Assembly: GCF_002236805.1 (NCBI RefSeq)
Contig: NZ_NIQA01000003.1
Location: forward strand, 372,001-436,000
Origin: Pusillimonas sp. T2
GTDB taxonomy: Bacteria; Pseudomonadota; Gammaproteobacteria; Burkholderiales; Burkholderiaceae_B
DNA length: 64,000 bases
Direction: 5' to 3'
The position numbers were made by a program, and so were the translations under genes. Of this stretch, positions 9,501 to 18,899 are shown piece after piece. Position 1 is the stretch's first letter. The number at the start of each line of letters is the position of its first letter. Under the pieces are notes generated by a model, which saw only the letters and a list, made by a program, of their open reading frames with translations, was not told where the DNA came from and did not search any database.

Positions 9501-9541
9501 CTGTTTTTTTGTACAGCTAAATTTACTGTACAAAAAAACAG
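9501..9541 (-). promoter_or_regulatory. Two LexA-type SOS boxes in inverted arrangement
   Basis: Positions 9501-9516 and 9526-9541 are perfect reverse complements of each other (16-bp arms), and the nine-base spacer contains the palindrome TAAATTTA. Each arm on its own fits the LexA operator pattern CTGT-N8-ACAG: CTGTTTTTTTGTACAG and CTGTACAAAAAAACAG. Centre-to-centre distance is 25 bases, about 2.4 helical turns. The only credible gene that they can control is the small membrane protein starting at 9446 on the minus strand. Alternatively the 41 bases could form a long hairpin, but the double match to the LexA consensus makes an operator more likely. Confidence 0.7.
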
Positions 9542-9640
9542 CTTAGTGCGCAAGCAGTTTTACAACCCTGTGCCGTAACGGGTGGCTGAACATTGGGGGA
9601 TACCCACAAGCCTCTGTCGCATTTACACCAAACACGCAAG

Positions 9641-9674
9641 AAAAAACCCCGCCGGGCATACGTGCCAGACGGGG
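9641..9674 (-). terminator. Rho-independent terminator of etfBA
   Basis: On the minus strand, CCCCG and GGCA pair with TGCC and CGGGG around a small internal loop, followed by TTTTTT. It lies 53 bases after the etfA stop and separates the etf operon from the small LexA-box gene. Confidence 0.85.
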
Positions 9675-9726
9675 CTCAAGGCTTGGCAGCCGCAGGACAA
9701 GCCTGCCTGCTGCCGGGCAAAACAAT

Positions 9727-10656
9727 TTACAGCGCGTTGGCTAATTCGGGGACCGCCTGGAACAGGTCAGCCACCAGGCCGTAATCGGCCACACCGAAAA
9801 TCGGTGCTTCGGCATCTTTGTTGATAGCCACGATGACCTTGGAGTCTTTCATGCCGGCCAGATGCTGGATAGCCCCGGAAATACCGACGGCCACATACAA
9901 CTGAGGCGCGACGATTTTACCGGTTTGACCCACCTGCCAGTCGTTAGGCGCATAGCCTGCGTCGACCGCAGCGCGGGATGCACCCAATGCGGCACCCAGT
10001 TTGTCGGCTAAGGGTTCGAGAATCTTGAAGTTCTCGGCGCTGCCCATACCACGACCACCTGACACTACAGCGGCTGCACCGGCCAGCTCAGGACGATCGC
10101 TCTTGGCCAATTCGCGACCTACAAACGACGACAGTCCGGAATCGGCTACAGCAGCAGCCGATTCGACGACAGCCTGGCCACCTTCGGCAGCCACAGGATC
10201 AAAAGCTGTCGTGCGCACCGTGATGACTTTGACAGTATCTTGCGACTGCACTGTAGCGATGGCGTTGCCGGCGTAGATTGGGCGCGTGAAGGTGTCGGCA
10301 GATTCGACAGAGATGATGTCGGAGATTTGTGCGACATCGAGTTTGGCCGCAACGCGAGGCGCAACGTTTTTACCATTGGCCGTTGCGGGGAACAAGATGT
10401 GCGAGTAGGACGAAGCCAATGCCAGCACTTGTGCGGCCACGTTCTCGGCAAGCGCCTCGGATAACGAGGCGCCGTCGGCGGCAATGACCTTGCTTACGCC
10501 AGCCGCTTTGGCAGCCTGCTCGGCAACGGCCTGAACGCCCGCGCCAGCAACCAGCACATGGACGTCACCGCCGATTTTCTGGGCCGCAGCAATCACGTTA
10601 AGCGTTGCGCCCTTGAGTTGGGCATTATCGTGTTCAGCAATAACAAGTACAGACAT
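9727..10656 (-). CDS. etfA: Electron transfer flavoprotein alpha subunit
   Basis: EtfA (309 residues from ATG 10656) binds FAD and, with EtfB, passes electrons from acyl-CoA dehydrogenases to ETF-ubiquinone oxidoreductase. The N-terminus [16 protein letters not shown] and the C-terminal FAD-binding domain are typical, with [42 protein letters not shown] and [18 protein letters not shown] visible. A TTG two codons upstream is an unlikely start. It follows etfB by two bases and ends in front of a strong terminator. Confidence 0.97.
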   Translation of the reverse strand: MSVLVIAEHDNAQLKGATLNVIAAAQKIGGDVHVLVAGAGVQAVAEQAAKAAGVSKVIAADGASLSEALAENVAAQVLALASSYSHILFPATANGKNVAPRVAAKLDVAQISDIISVESADTFTRPIYAGNAIATVQSQDTVKVITVRTTAFDPVAAEGGQAVVESAAAVADSGLSSFVGRELAKSDRPELAGAAAVVSGGRGMGSAENFKILEPLADKLGAALGASRAAVDAGYAPNDWQVGQTGKIVAPQLYVAVGISGAIQHLAGMKDSKVIVAINKDAEAPIFGVADYGLVADLFQAVPELANAL

Positions 10657-10658
10657 GA

Positions 10659-11408
10659 TCAAACCACCTTCGCTTCATTCTTGAGTTTATCGACCAACGC
10701 AGCCACATCAGCCACCATCACACCAGCGGAACGCACGGGCGGTTCGGTGACTTTCAGTGTCTTCAGACGCGGCGCAACGTCGACACCCAGTTCTTCGGGC
10801 GTGACGGTGTCCAGCGGCTTTTTCTTAGCCTTCATGATGTTGGGGAGTGTTACATAGCGTGGCTCGTTCAGACGCAGATCGGTCGTCACGATGGCTGGCA
10901 GTTTCAGCTCGATGGTTTCGAGACCGCCGTCGATTTCGCGCGTTACCTTGACTTTGTCGCCTGCGATCTCAACCTTGCTGGCAAACGTGGCCTGAGGCCA
11001 GTCGAGCAGCGCGGCCAGCATTTGACCGGTTTGGTTGGCGTCGTCGTCGATAGCCTGTTTACCCAAAATCACCAGTTGCGGCTGCTCTTTATCGACCAAG
11101 GCCTTGAGCAGTTTTGCCACAGCCAGTGGCTGCAGTTCGGCGTCGGTTTGCACCAACACGGAACGGTCAGCGCCAATCGCCATTGCGGTACGCAAGGTTT
11201 CTTGTGCCTGCTGAACGCCGCAAGAAACGGCCACAACTTCTGTCGCTGCACCGCTTTCTTTAAGCCGTGTGGCCTCTTCGACGGCGATTTCGTCGAAAGG
11301 GTTCATCGACATCTTGACGTTGGCAATATCAACGCCGGTTTGATCAGACTTGACGCGTACTTTGACGTTGTAATCAACCACACGCTTGACAGGTACTAAC
11401 ACCTTCAT
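10659..11408 (-). CDS. etfB: Electron transfer flavoprotein beta subunit
   Basis: EtfB (249 residues) carries AMP and forms the heterodimer with EtfA. The start ATG 11408 ([14 protein letters not shown]) is decided by a strong ribosome-binding site, GGAGG, eight bases upstream; the frame extends further upstream but without conservation. The family signature is seen in [17 protein letters not shown] and the C-terminal region [15 protein letters not shown]. It is the first gene of the etfBA pair. No partner dehydrogenase lies beside it; an HDAC-family gene lies upstream. Confidence 0.97.
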   Translation of the reverse strand: MKVLVPVKRVVDYNVKVRVKSDQTGVDIANVKMSMNPFDEIAVEEATRLKESGAATEVVAVSCGVQQAQETLRTAMAIGADRSVLVQTDAELQPLAVAKLLKALVDKEQPQLVILGKQAIDDDANQTGQMLAALLDWPQATFASKVEIAGDKVKVTREIDGGLETIELKLPAIVTTDLRLNEPRYVTLPNIMKAKKKPLDTVTPEELGVDVAPRLKTLKVTEPPVRSAGVMVADVAALVDKLKNEAKVV

Positions 11409-11511
11409 CGAGCTTCCTCCGGGGAATTGAACATAGACCGCCCTGTTGCTATGCGCTATTTGGCACAGTGACACCGCAGCACTACTAAAAAATAATAAAA
11501 ACCGAACTATT

Positions 11512-12435
11512 CTACAACTTTGCCAAAACCTTCAAGTGGGCGACTACACTTCGGCCCAAAGCCGACAGACTGTAGCCCCCCTCTAGGAAGCTGACAATAC
11601 GGCCCTGCGCGGAATGCTCAGCAACCGACACAATTTGCTGGGTGATCCAAGCATAGTCTGCTTCGACCAGCCCCAACTGAGCCAACTCATCTTCTCGGTG
11701 GGCATCGAAACCCGCCGAAATAAATACAAACTGCGGCTCGAATGCGAACAAATCAGCCATCCAGCGATCTTCGATCAGTTTCCTGACCTGCTCGCCAGAC
11801 GCATAAGCCTCGACCGGTATATTTAACATATTTTTGGGCTGATTTTGAGTGTGTACGTTAGGAAAAATTGATTCCTGGAAAAAACCACACATCAAAACCC
11901 GATCGTCACCAGCGAACATTTCTGCGGTTCCGTTGCCATGATGCACATCGAAATCGATAATTGCAATACGTTCAAAATCATATTTTTCGAGCGCATACGC
12001 TGCAGCTACCGCAATATTATTGACAAAACAAAACCCCATCGCCAGGCCTGGGCGCGCATGATGCCCCGGCGGACGGACGGCACAAAACGCGTTCTGAGCA
12101 TGACCCGCCATGATGCTGTCGACGGCTAGAATGCCCGCCCCTGCAGCCTTGCGCGCCGCATCAAGCGTATGCGGATTCAGGAGTGTATCCGGGTCAATCT
12201 CGAAATACCCGGTATCGGGTACGCTTCGCTTTAAAAACGACCAGTAATCAGTGGCGTGCACACGCAAAATGTCGGCATCGGTGGCATCGATAGCATGTTC
12301 GTGCAAAAGCAGACCATCTATACCGCTGGACAGCAACTGATCGTTGATAGCGTCCAGACGTTGCGGACACTCTGGATGCCAGTCTCCCATTTCGTGCAGG
12401 TGGCAAGCAGGATGAGTAATATATAGGGTCTGCAT
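11512..12435 (-). CDS. HDAC-family (class II-like) zinc deacetylase
   Basis: A 307-residue protein with the full histone deacetylase / acetoin utilisation fold: [24 protein letters not shown], the zinc-binding [27 protein letters not shown] and FLEGGYSL with the late tyrosine. Bacterial members deacetylate polyamines or protein lysines; which applies here cannot be told from sequence. I chose ATG 12435 because the sequence from MQTLYITHP is family-like and the extension to 12552 is not. The start lies 10 bases from the likely mltB start on the other strand, with no clear ribosome-binding site. Confidence 0.88.
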   Translation of the reverse strand: MQTLYITHPACHLHEMGDWHPECPQRLDAINDQLLSSGIDGLLLHEHAIDATDADILRVHATDYWSFLKRSVPDTGYFEIDPDTLLNPHTLDAARKAAGAGILAVDSIMAGHAQNAFCAVRPPGHHARPGLAMGFCFVNNIAVAAAYALEKYDFERIAIIDFDVHHGNGTAEMFAGDDRVLMCGFFQESIFPNVHTQNQPKNMLNIPVEAYASGEQVRKLIEDRWMADLFAFEPQFVFISAGFDAHREDELAQLGLVEADYAWITQQIVSVAEHSAQGRIVSFLEGGYSLSALGRSVVAHLKVLAKL

Positions 12436-12445
12436 AAGGATGATT

Positions 12446-13648
12446 ATGTTCAAAGCCGCAAGACTTTTGCAAGCCGCCCCCATTTTCGCATTTTTTACCG
12501 GCTGCGCTTCTGTACCCCCCGCTATCAATACCGCCCAGGCCGACGCAACCACATCACGTCAGGAAACCTTAGCCACCGCGCCGTACGCTGTACAACTTAG
12601 GGCGTCACTGGCGCCATCCATTAAAGCCGGTCAGTCGGTGCCTGGTTCGGGCCCCTTCATCACGCCCGAAGGCCAGTTGCAGCCGGATATTCAAGCGTAT
12701 GCGCGCGAAGTCGCTGCCACGCGGAACGTCCCCCAAGAACACGTCGAGAAACTATTGCTTCTGGCGCGCGTCGACCCGCAGGTTGTGCGCCTCATGACAC
12801 CTTCGGGCAAACGCATCAAGCGCAGTTGGGTAACGTACAGGCAACGCTATGTCGAACCCGTCCGCATCAAACAAGGCGTAACGTTCTGGCAAAGTCACAA
12901 AGCAGAAGTCGACCGAGCTGCAGCGCAGTACGGCGTACCGCCATCGATCCTCGTTTCAATTATTGGTGTCGAAACCCTATACGGGCGCTATACCGGAAAT
13001 TTTTCGGTGCTCGACGCGCTGGCAACACTGGGGTTTCGCCACCCCGACGTCAATCGTCCCGAGCGCAGCCAACTGTTTCGCGACCAACTGGCTGATCTGA
13101 TCGAGCTCGATTACCGTGGTGAATTGAATGCCACCACAGCAACAGGCTCTTTTGCCGGCGCCATTGGGTTGCCGCAGTTTATGCCAGGCAGTTTGCGCCG
13201 GTTTGCCGCCGACGGCGACAACGATCGACGCATCGACCTGCACGACAGCATTCCCGACGCGTTGGCATCAGTAGGAAAATTTTTGCGTCTGCATGGCTGG
13301 GAGCCCGGTTTACCCGTGTTTGCGCCCGTGCAACTACCGCAAAACGCGGCTCAGTGGGTTGACGGCGGGCTTAAACCCACGTTGCGCTGGCAGCAACTTG
13401 AACAAGCTGGCGCCTACGTTGCCCGAAGCCCTCGCACAACCATGGCCTGGACCCAATACCCGGTAGGCGTGATCGACCTGCTCGACGAACCTCGCGGCAT
13501 GGCAGAATACCGCGTAGCCACGCCCAACTTTTTCGCACTGACCGAATACAACCGCAGTTATTTTTACGCCACCTCGGTGGCCGAGCTTGCGCAAGAGCTG
13601 GCCGACAGAATGGGCTATGGCGCCCCCGACGGCACACCCGCGCAGTAA
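12446..13648 (+). CDS. mltB: Membrane-bound lytic murein transglycosylase B
   Basis: This 400-residue periplasmic lipoprotein cleaves peptidoglycan glycan strands to 1,6-anhydromuramic products. A lipobox (FFTGC) follows a short hydrophobic signal. The SLT_2 catalytic domain is seen in YGVPPSILVSIIGVETLYGR (the catalytic glutamate is in GVETLYG), followed by LDALATLGF and FAGAIGLPQFMPGS. Of the ATGs at 12440 and 12446 the second has the better placed AAGGA site. It is head to head with the HDAC-family gene and converges with cysM. Confidence 0.93.
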   Translation: MFKAARLLQAAPIFAFFTGCASVPPAINTAQADATTSRQETLATAPYAVQLRASLAPSIKAGQSVPGSGPFITPEGQLQPDIQAYAREVAATRNVPQEHVEKLLLLARVDPQVVRLMTPSGKRIKRSWVTYRQRYVEPVRIKQGVTFWQSHKAEVDRAAAQYGVPPSILVSIIGVETLYGRYTGNFSVLDALATLGFRHPDVNRPERSQLFRDQLADLIELDYRGELNATTATGSFAGAIGLPQFMPGSLRRFAADGDNDRRIDLHDSIPDALASVGKFLRLHGWEPGLPVFAPVQLPQNAAQWVDGGLKPTLRWQQLEQAGAYVARSPRTTMAWTQYPVGVIDLLDEPRGMAEYRVATPNFFALTEYNRSYFYATSVAELAQELADRMGYGAPDGTPAQ

Positions 13649-13692
13649 ACAAAAACAAGCGCGGGTGCTAACGCAAAGACATGGGGCTAACG

Positions 13693-14607
13693 CTAAGGCG
13701 CTGGGTTGAATACGCCCGTTGATAAATAGCGGTCGCCCCGGTCGCACACAATGAACACAATGGTAGCGTTTTCGACACGGGCGGCCACCCGCAAAGCGGC
13801 CACCAGCGCACCCGCTGAAGAAATACCACCAAAAATCCCCTCTTCGGCGGCCATGCGCCTTGCCATGGCTTCAGCTTCGGCTTGTTCGATCAGCTCGAAG
13901 GCATCGACCTTAGCAGGGTCGTATATTTTGGGTTGATACGCTTCGGGCCATTTGCGAATACCCGGAATTTGCGAACCAGGCGCAGGCTGTGCACCCACCA
14001 CCTGGATGGCTGGGTTTTGGCTACGCAAATAAGTTCCCACCCCCATAATGGTGCCCGTCGTACCCATTGCGCTGACAAAATGCGTGATTTCGCCGCCTGT
14101 TTGCTCCCAGAGCTCGGGGCCTGTGGATTCGATGTGCGCACGGAAGTTGTCGGGGTTGGCAAATTGATCGAGCACTTTGCCCTTGCCTTCTGCCTGCATC
14201 TGCATGGCAAGGTCGCGGGCATATTCCATACCACCTTCGCTGGCCTTGGTCAGAATAAGCTGCGCCCCATATGCCGTCATAGAGGCACGGCGTTCGAGCG
14301 AAAGGTTGTCGGGCATGATGAGAATCATCTTGTACCCGCGAATAGCGGCCGTCATGGCCAGCGCAATGCCGGTGTTGCCACTGGTCGCTTCAATCAGCGT
14401 GTCGCCCGGCTGAATTTCACCGCGCTCTTCGGCACGACGGATCATTGAACTGGCGGCACGGTCTTTGACCGAGCCCGCCGGGTTATTACCCTCGAGTTTT
14501 GCCAGAATGACATTACCGCGGCTGTCGCCCAATGCACCCGGAATACGCTGCAGACGAACCAGGGGGGTGCGACCGATGGTGTCTTCGATGGTCATGTATG
14601 TTTTCAT
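13693..14607 (-). CDS. cysM: Cysteine synthase B (O-acetylserine sulfhydrylase)
   Basis: CysM makes L-cysteine, or S-sulfocysteine from thiosulfate, by PLP chemistry. The 304-residue product starts MKTYMTIEDTIGRTPLV. The PLP-lysine is in LEGNNPAGSVKDRAA, the phosphate-binding loop in EATSGNTGIALAM, and the family segment MGTTGTIMGVG is present. The start ATG 14607 was preferred over 14643 by homology of the TIEDTIGRTPLVRL region. It lies downstream of comEA on the same strand, 43 bases after its stop. Confidence 0.95.
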   Translation of the reverse strand: MKTYMTIEDTIGRTPLVRLQRIPGALGDSRGNVILAKLEGNNPAGSVKDRAASSMIRRAEERGEIQPGDTLIEATSGNTGIALAMTAAIRGYKMILIMPDNLSLERRASMTAYGAQLILTKASEGGMEYARDLAMQMQAEGKGKVLDQFANPDNFRAHIESTGPELWEQTGGEITHFVSAMGTTGTIMGVGTYLRSQNPAIQVVGAQPAPGSQIPGIRKWPEAYQPKIYDPAKVDAFELIEQAEAEAMARRMAAEEGIFGGISSAGALVAALRVAARVENATIVFIVCDRGDRYLSTGVFNPAP

Positions 14608-14650
14608 AGCCGAAATCATACACCGGCGCCCGAACCCCGCCAAAAGGCTA

Positions 14651-15109
14651 TTAACGGATTTTATGTCCCGGTTTCAGGGCCACGGTGTTCACCGTGCTTT
14701 TCTCGCGGTCTGCAACTTCAGAGGCATTCAGGCCACCCTGCACCGTCAGGCCGGCCGACCTTAGCGACGCCACTTTGGCTGGACCGATGCCTTTCACACG
14801 ATCTGACAGATCCTCGAACGATTCATAACGACCACCACGGGTTCGCTCTTCAATGATCGTACGCGCTGTTTTAGGGCCTATCCCCTTGATGCCTTCGAGC
14901 TGTGCAACATCGGCCGCGTTCACATCGACGGCATAAACCGTATTGGCAAAGGCCGAGCCCAGCAACACCAGGCACACCCCAGCCTGCATGACAGCCTTTC
15001 TTAGCGTCGTACCAGACGGCATCGGCGACCCGGCCTCTGGTTCAGACCAGGTCCCGCACTGATCGGCTGCAACCGGCACCGCAACGGTAGATTCTATAAA
15101 CGGATTCAT
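14651..15109 (-). CDS. ComEA-like helix-hairpin-helix DNA-binding protein
   Basis: A 152-residue protein with a hydrophobic export/anchor segment (about residues 40-62), followed by the tandem helix-hairpin-helix of ComEA: VDVNAADVAQLEGIKGIGPK, then KGIGPAKVASLRSAG. ComEA homologues bind incoming DNA in the periplasm during natural transformation, but small HhH proteins of this type are also found in non-competent bacteria. The ATG at 15109 has a GGGGGT ribosome-binding site; an internal ATG at 15022 would give a more normal signal peptide. No other com gene is in the window. Confidence 0.8.
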   Translation of the reverse strand: MNPFIESTVAVPVAADQCGTWSEPEAGSPMPSGTTLRKAVMQAGVCLVLLGSAFANTVYAVDVNAADVAQLEGIKGIGPKTARTIIEERTRGGRYESFEDLSDRVKGIGPAKVASLRSAGLTVQGGLNASEVADREKSTVNTVALKPGHKIR

Positions 15110-15120
15110 GACACCCCCAA

Positions 15121-15157
15121 TAAAAAATAGACACTGAAGCGAAACTTCAGTGTCTAT
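15121..15157 (-). terminator. Rho-independent terminator downstream of hldD
   Basis: A perfect 13-bp stem (ATAGACACTGAAG and its complement) with a five-base loop is followed on the minus strand by TTTTTTA. It lies about 130 bases past hldD and 12 bases before the comEA start, so it probably ends the lapA-lapB-hldE-hldD transcript and insulates comEA-cysM. Confidence 0.8.
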
Positions 15158-15284
15158 CGTGGGGCCTATGCGAAAAAACGGGCAGACGTACTGAACGAAA
15201 ATATCAGTGCGTAAAACTACGCCATTACCTTTTACTCAGGTGTCTTGAACGCACGGCAACCCGCCTGCCGACTAGCGGCTTTTA

Positions 15285-16280
15285 CTACAGGCGGCCATTC
15301 TTGAGCATCGAACGAACATAAGCCGACACACCAGTTTGTACATCGGTGAACGGCTTGTCGTAACCCGCCGCACGCAATTGCGATAAATCGGCCTGGGTGT
15401 GGCTTTGATATCGCCCTTTAAGGTCTTCGGGGAAAGGGATGTAATGGATGTATTGCTGGTCAACCAAGTCGCGCAACGAAAGCTCGGCCTCCCCTCTTTC
15501 GGTACGCATGGTATTGACCACCGCTGCAGCAACATCGTTGAACGGCTGCGCCCGCCCGGTACCACAATTGAAAATGCCAGACACTTCGGGATGATCGAGA
15601 AAGTGCAAATTGACAGAAACGACATCGTCAATAAAGATAAAGTCGCGCTGTTGACCGCCATCAGGATAGCCATCCCAGCCGCCGAACAGCCTTACATGGC
15701 CCTCGGTACGGAACTGGTTCATATTGTGAAAGGCCACCGACGCCATGCGCCCTTTGTGCTGCTCTTGCGGGCCATACACGTTAAAGTAGCGCAACCCAAC
15801 CACAGGCGCCTTAAGGCGCTCGAGGTGGCGCCGCAATACTTGATCGAACAAGAACTTTGAATAACCGTAAACGTTAAGCGGCGACTCGTACAACGGGTTC
15901 TCGGTGTACACCGGCCCGGCACCGTACACTGCCGCCGACGACGCATAGATAAAAGGCACCTTGTGCTGCTGGCACCAGCCAAAAAGCTCAAGCGTGACCT
16001 TATAGTTGTTGTCCATCATGTAGTGGCCGTTGCGCTCGGTGGTATCTGAACACGCGCCCTGATGGAAAACGGCCTCGACGCCGGCAAGACGCCCGGCCTG
16101 CAACTGCTGCCGGAAATCGTCTTTGTGCAAATAGTCGGCAATATCAAGGTCGACCAAATTACGGAATTTATCGCCTTCGGTCAGGTCATCGACCACCAAA
16201 ATATTGGTAATGCCGCGCGCGTTAAGGCCTTTGACAATATTGCTGCCGATAAAGCCGGCGCCGCCTGTGACAATAATCAT
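15285..16280 (-). CDS. hldD: ADP-L-glycero-D-manno-heptose 6-epimerase
   Basis: HldD (RfaD/GmhD) converts ADP-D-glycero- to ADP-L-glycero-D-manno-heptose for the LPS inner core. The 331-residue SDR-family protein starts [20 protein letters not shown] (NADP-binding GGxGFIG) and carries the YxxxK pair in [26 protein letters not shown] and the C-terminal [20 protein letters not shown] typical of HldD. Its ATG overlaps the hldE stop as ATGA and has a GGAGA site, so translation is coupled. Confidence 0.96.
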   Translation of the reverse strand: MIIVTGGAGFIGSNIVKGLNARGITNILVVDDLTEGDKFRNLVDLDIADYLHKDDFRQQLQAGRLAGVEAVFHQGACSDTTERNGHYMMDNNYKVTLELFGWCQQHKVPFIYASSAAVYGAGPVYTENPLYESPLNVYGYSKFLFDQVLRRHLERLKAPVVGLRYFNVYGPQEQHKGRMASVAFHNMNQFRTEGHVRLFGGWDGYPDGGQQRDFIFIDDVVSVNLHFLDHPEVSGIFNCGTGRAQPFNDVAAAVVNTMRTERGEAELSLRDLVDQQYIHYIPFPEDLKGRYQSHTQADLSQLRAAGYDKPFTDVQTGVSAYVRSMLKNGRL

Positions 16281-17206
16281 TCGAGTTCTCCTGCGGTAAC
16301 TACCGATGTCCCTAGTTTGCCGACGGCCACGCCGCCAGCCCGATTTGCCCAGCGCACGGCGTCGTCCCATGCCAACCCGGCCGCCCGCATCACCGCCAGC
16401 GTCGCCAGTACAGTATCGCCGGCCCCGGAAACATCAAACACCTCGTGCGCCATGGCCTCAACGTGAAAGCGATGACCATCCTGAAACAAGGTCATCCCTT
16501 GTTCGGAGCGCGTGACCAGCAACGCCTCTAGGGCGAGATCCTGGCGCAACTTCTGTGCCCGAGTCTCAAGTTCGTGCTCCGACGACCAGCGCCCGACGGC
16601 ATCTTGCATTTCGGCACGGTTAGGCGTGATGATGGTCGCCCCTTGATAGCGCTGGTAAGCATGCCCTTTGGGGTCGACGAATACGGGTATGCCTTTTGCA
16701 CGGGCCGCCTGAATCAACAACTCGACTTGCGCTAGCACCCCTTTGGCATAATCTGACAACACGACAACATCGTGATGCGCCAGTTGTGCCGCAAACAGGG
16801 CATGGATTTGGGTCAGACTGTTGGCCGAAGGCTGCTCTTCGAAGTCGATACGCAATAATTGCTGCTGACGGCCTAGCACACGCATTTTAAGCGTGGTGTG
16901 CAGCAAAGGGTCGACCACTAACCGGGCCGCAATCCGGTCTTCAGCCGCAAGCGCCTCGACCTTTAGCCCGGCCTCGTCGTCGCCCACCACGCCCAGCAAC
17001 GTCGCCTGGGCACCGAGTGCAGCGATATTCCGGGCGACGTTTGCCGCACCGCCCAACCGGTCTTCACGGCGGGCGACGCGCACAACGGGCACTGGAGCTT
17101 CGGGCGAAATGCGCTCGACCTCGCCAAACCAGTAGCGATCAAGCATGATGTCGCCAACAACCAGCACCCGTGCGCGCTGAACATCGGCCATGGGAAATGT
17201 AGTCAT
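16277..17206 (-). CDS. rfaE1: D-glycero-beta-D-manno-heptose-7-phosphate kinase (kinase-only HldE/RfaE1)
   Basis: A 309-residue PfkB-family kinase forming heptose-1,7-bisphosphate in ADP-heptose synthesis. Visible are [35 protein letters not shown] and the anion-hole motif [15 protein letters not shown]. The cytidylyltransferase-like domain present in the fused enterobacterial HldE is absent, as is usual in betaproteobacteria where RfaE2 is encoded separately. The start ATG 17206 is chosen because it overlaps the lapB stop as ATGA; it likewise overlaps hldD at its end. Confidence 0.94.
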   Translation of the reverse strand: MTTFPMADVQRARVLVVGDIMLDRYWFGEVERISPEAPVPVVRVARREDRLGGAANVARNIAALGAQATLLGVVGDDEAGLKVEALAAEDRIAARLVVDPLLHTTLKMRVLGRQQQLLRIDFEEQPSANSLTQIHALFAAQLAHHDVVVLSDYAKGVLAQVELLIQAARAKGIPVFVDPKGHAYQRYQGATIITPNRAEMQDAVGRWSSEHELETRAQKLRQDLALEALLVTRSEQGMTLFQDGHRFHVEAMAHEVFDVSGAGDTVLATLAVMRAAGLAWDDAVRWANRAGGVAVGKLGTSVVTAGELE

Positions 17207-18426
17207 CGAATTTCTTCCAGACGTCGGGGCGGGTAGGTCTCCCAAGCATTACACCCCGGACATTGCCAATAATAATGACGCGCCTCGAACCCGCAATGGT
17301 TGCAGGCATAACGATCGAGACGCTGGGTATGTTTGTGAATCAAGCTGCGCAACAGGCTCAGGTCGGCATCGGGCGCAATAGCGGTACCTGTTTTGGGGGT
17401 ATCGTCGCTCGCGAGTTCGGCCTCGAGCAGCCGGTCTAGCCCCAACAACGAAGGGTGTGCGCGAAGCGCCTCGCGCGCAAACGCCCAAGCAGGCACGTAC
17501 CCTTCTTGAACGCGCAACTCGCGAAACACCACATTAAACATGTCGAGCGTAGGGTGGCGCATGTAATGTGCCTTGAGCAATGCCAACGCCTGACCGGCCT
17601 GATTTGTCGCCCGACACACGTTGAGCAAATCGTTAGCCACCAGACCGGCGTATTCAGGCGCCTGTGCCAAAACGGATTCGAGCCAGGCACGCTCTTGCGC
17701 GGGCTGCCCCGATGCACGCGCTACGGCGGCGCGCAACATGGCAATACGTGCCTGCGACGCTTGGCTGACATGCTTTGCCGCCAAGGCGTTCGCCGCGTTG
17801 TCGGCGGCATCGAGCGCTGCAATGGCAACGTCGATTGCCGGTGGCTTGGACGACAACGCCGTTTGGGCCTGTTCGCACTGATAATGCACCAACTGAGGTA
17901 CCGGCTCGTCGACCAGCGCCCTGAGTTTTTTAACAGCCTCGATGGCTTTGGGCCAGTCGTGCTCCGATTCGTAGATACGGATAAGTGCACGCACCGCCGC
18001 CACCGAATAGCGCGCCGTATTCTGCACTTGCAAAAACGCCTGCTCGGCGCGATCGAGCATACCGGCCTTCAAGAAGTCTTGTGCCAGCTCGTGCTGGGCA
18101 TGTTCGCGCTCGGCCTGCGGCAGGTCGGCCCGCGCAAGCAGGCTTTGATGCACGCGAATAGCGCGTTCCATTTCGCCTCGCCGTCGAAACAAGCTACCCA
18201 AGGCAAAGTGCAGCTCGGTCGTTTCGGGGTCGAGCTTGGCGACTTCGACGAAGGCGTCAATGGCCCGATCGGGCTCTTCATTGAGAATGAAGTTCAGACC
18301 CTTGAAATAAGAGTCAGGCAAGCTTCGGGTTTCGGACAACATCTGGCGGATGTCGACGCGCGCGGCGACCCACCCCAAACCAAAAAGTACCGGCAGCGAA
18401 ATCAGCCACCACGGTTCAAAGTCCAT
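17203..18426 (-). CDS. lapB: Lipopolysaccharide assembly protein B (YciM)
   Basis: LapB is an inner-membrane-anchored cytoplasmic TPR protein that promotes FtsH degradation of LpxC and so limits lipid A synthesis. The 407-residue product has a single N-terminal anchor (WWLISLPVLFGLGWVAARVD), TPR repeats over about residues 35-345 (for example DRAIDAFVEVAKLDPETTEL and GEMERAIRVHQSLLARADL), and the diagnostic rubredoxin-like zinc knuckle near the C-terminus (YACNHCGFEARHYYWQCPGC). It lies between lapA and the heptose kinase gene, linking LPS control with LPS core synthesis. Confidence 0.95.
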   Translation of the reverse strand: MDFEPWWLISLPVLFGLGWVAARVDIRQMLSETRSLPDSYFKGLNFILNEEPDRAIDAFVEVAKLDPETTELHFALGSLFRRRGEMERAIRVHQSLLARADLPQAEREHAQHELAQDFLKAGMLDRAEQAFLQVQNTARYSVAAVRALIRIYESEHDWPKAIEAVKKLRALVDEPVPQLVHYQCEQAQTALSSKPPAIDVAIAALDAADNAANALAAKHVSQASQARIAMLRAAVARASGQPAQERAWLESVLAQAPEYAGLVANDLLNVCRATNQAGQALALLKAHYMRHPTLDMFNVVFRELRVQEGYVPAWAFAREALRAHPSLLGLDRLLEAELASDDTPKTGTAIAPDADLSLLRSLIHKHTQRLDRYACNHCGFEARHYYWQCPGCNAWETYPPRRLEEIR

Positions 18427-18464
18427 GAATCAGGCCTCGGGAACAACAGGCTTTGGGCCCGGAT

Positions 18465-18785
18465 TTAAAGGGGAGACAACGGCGCAACGGCGTCGGGAGA
18501 GATAGGCGCATGCGCCACTTCTGGAGTAGCAGAGGCCTGAAGACGAGACACCTCGCGTTCGAGACGCTTGATTTCGCGACGACGACGCAACATGGCCGGC
18601 ACAATGGCCAACAGCGCAAAAAGCACGCCCACCACAAATGCTGCCAACATGACCACAATAAGCGGCACGCCGGCCACGACATGATCGGCATAAAAATTAA
18701 CATCGACCGGGCCTGTGTTTTTAAGCGCAAACAACAATACGACAATAAACACAACCAAGCGTAACGCCCACACGAGGTATCGCAT
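18465..18785 (-). CDS. lapA: Lipopolysaccharide assembly protein A
   Basis: A 106-residue inner-membrane protein of the LapA/YciS (DUF1049) family with two hydrophobic helices: RYLVWALRLVVFIVVLLFAL, then VAGVPLIVVMLAAFVVGVLFA after the conserved FALKNTGPVDVNF. A basic RRRREIKRLEREV coiled tail follows. ATG 18785 has a near-ideal GGAGG site. It precedes lapB as in most gammaproteobacteria and betaproteobacteria. Confidence 0.93.
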   Translation of the reverse strand: MRYLVWALRLVVFIVVLLFALKNTGPVDVNFYADHVVAGVPLIVVMLAAFVVGVLFALLAIVPAMLRRRREIKRLEREVSRLQASATPEVAHAPISPDAVAPLSPL

Positions 18786-18838
18786 GACTGACCTCCAAAA
18801 ATCAGGAATGCCCAATTGTAATGGGAATAATGACCCCG

Positions 18839-18877
18839 AAAAAACAAAACCCCCGGCTTTTTGGCCAGGGGTTTTGT
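18839..18877 (-). terminator. Rho-independent terminator of ihfB
   Basis: The stem is CAAAACCCC-T-GGC paired with GCC-G-GGGGTTTTG (one internal mismatch), followed on the minus strand by TTTTTTC. It lies 23 bases after the ihfB stop and before lapA, so lapA needs its own promoter or read-through. A-runs on the other side make it potentially bidirectional. Confidence 0.8.
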
Positions 18878-18899
18878 TTGATGCGAAACAAGCGCGGCG

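Noticed and set aside
9582-9824. Plus-strand frame of 80 codons beside the LexA-type boxes, considered as a second SOS target
   Set aside because: It starts with GTG without a ribosome-binding site, runs through the etfBA terminator hairpin and into the etfA coding region.
17455-18468. A 337-codon open frame on plus, opposite lapB
   Set aside because: Covers lapB almost exactly in antisense and has a composition of Arg, His and Cys unlike real proteins of this genome.
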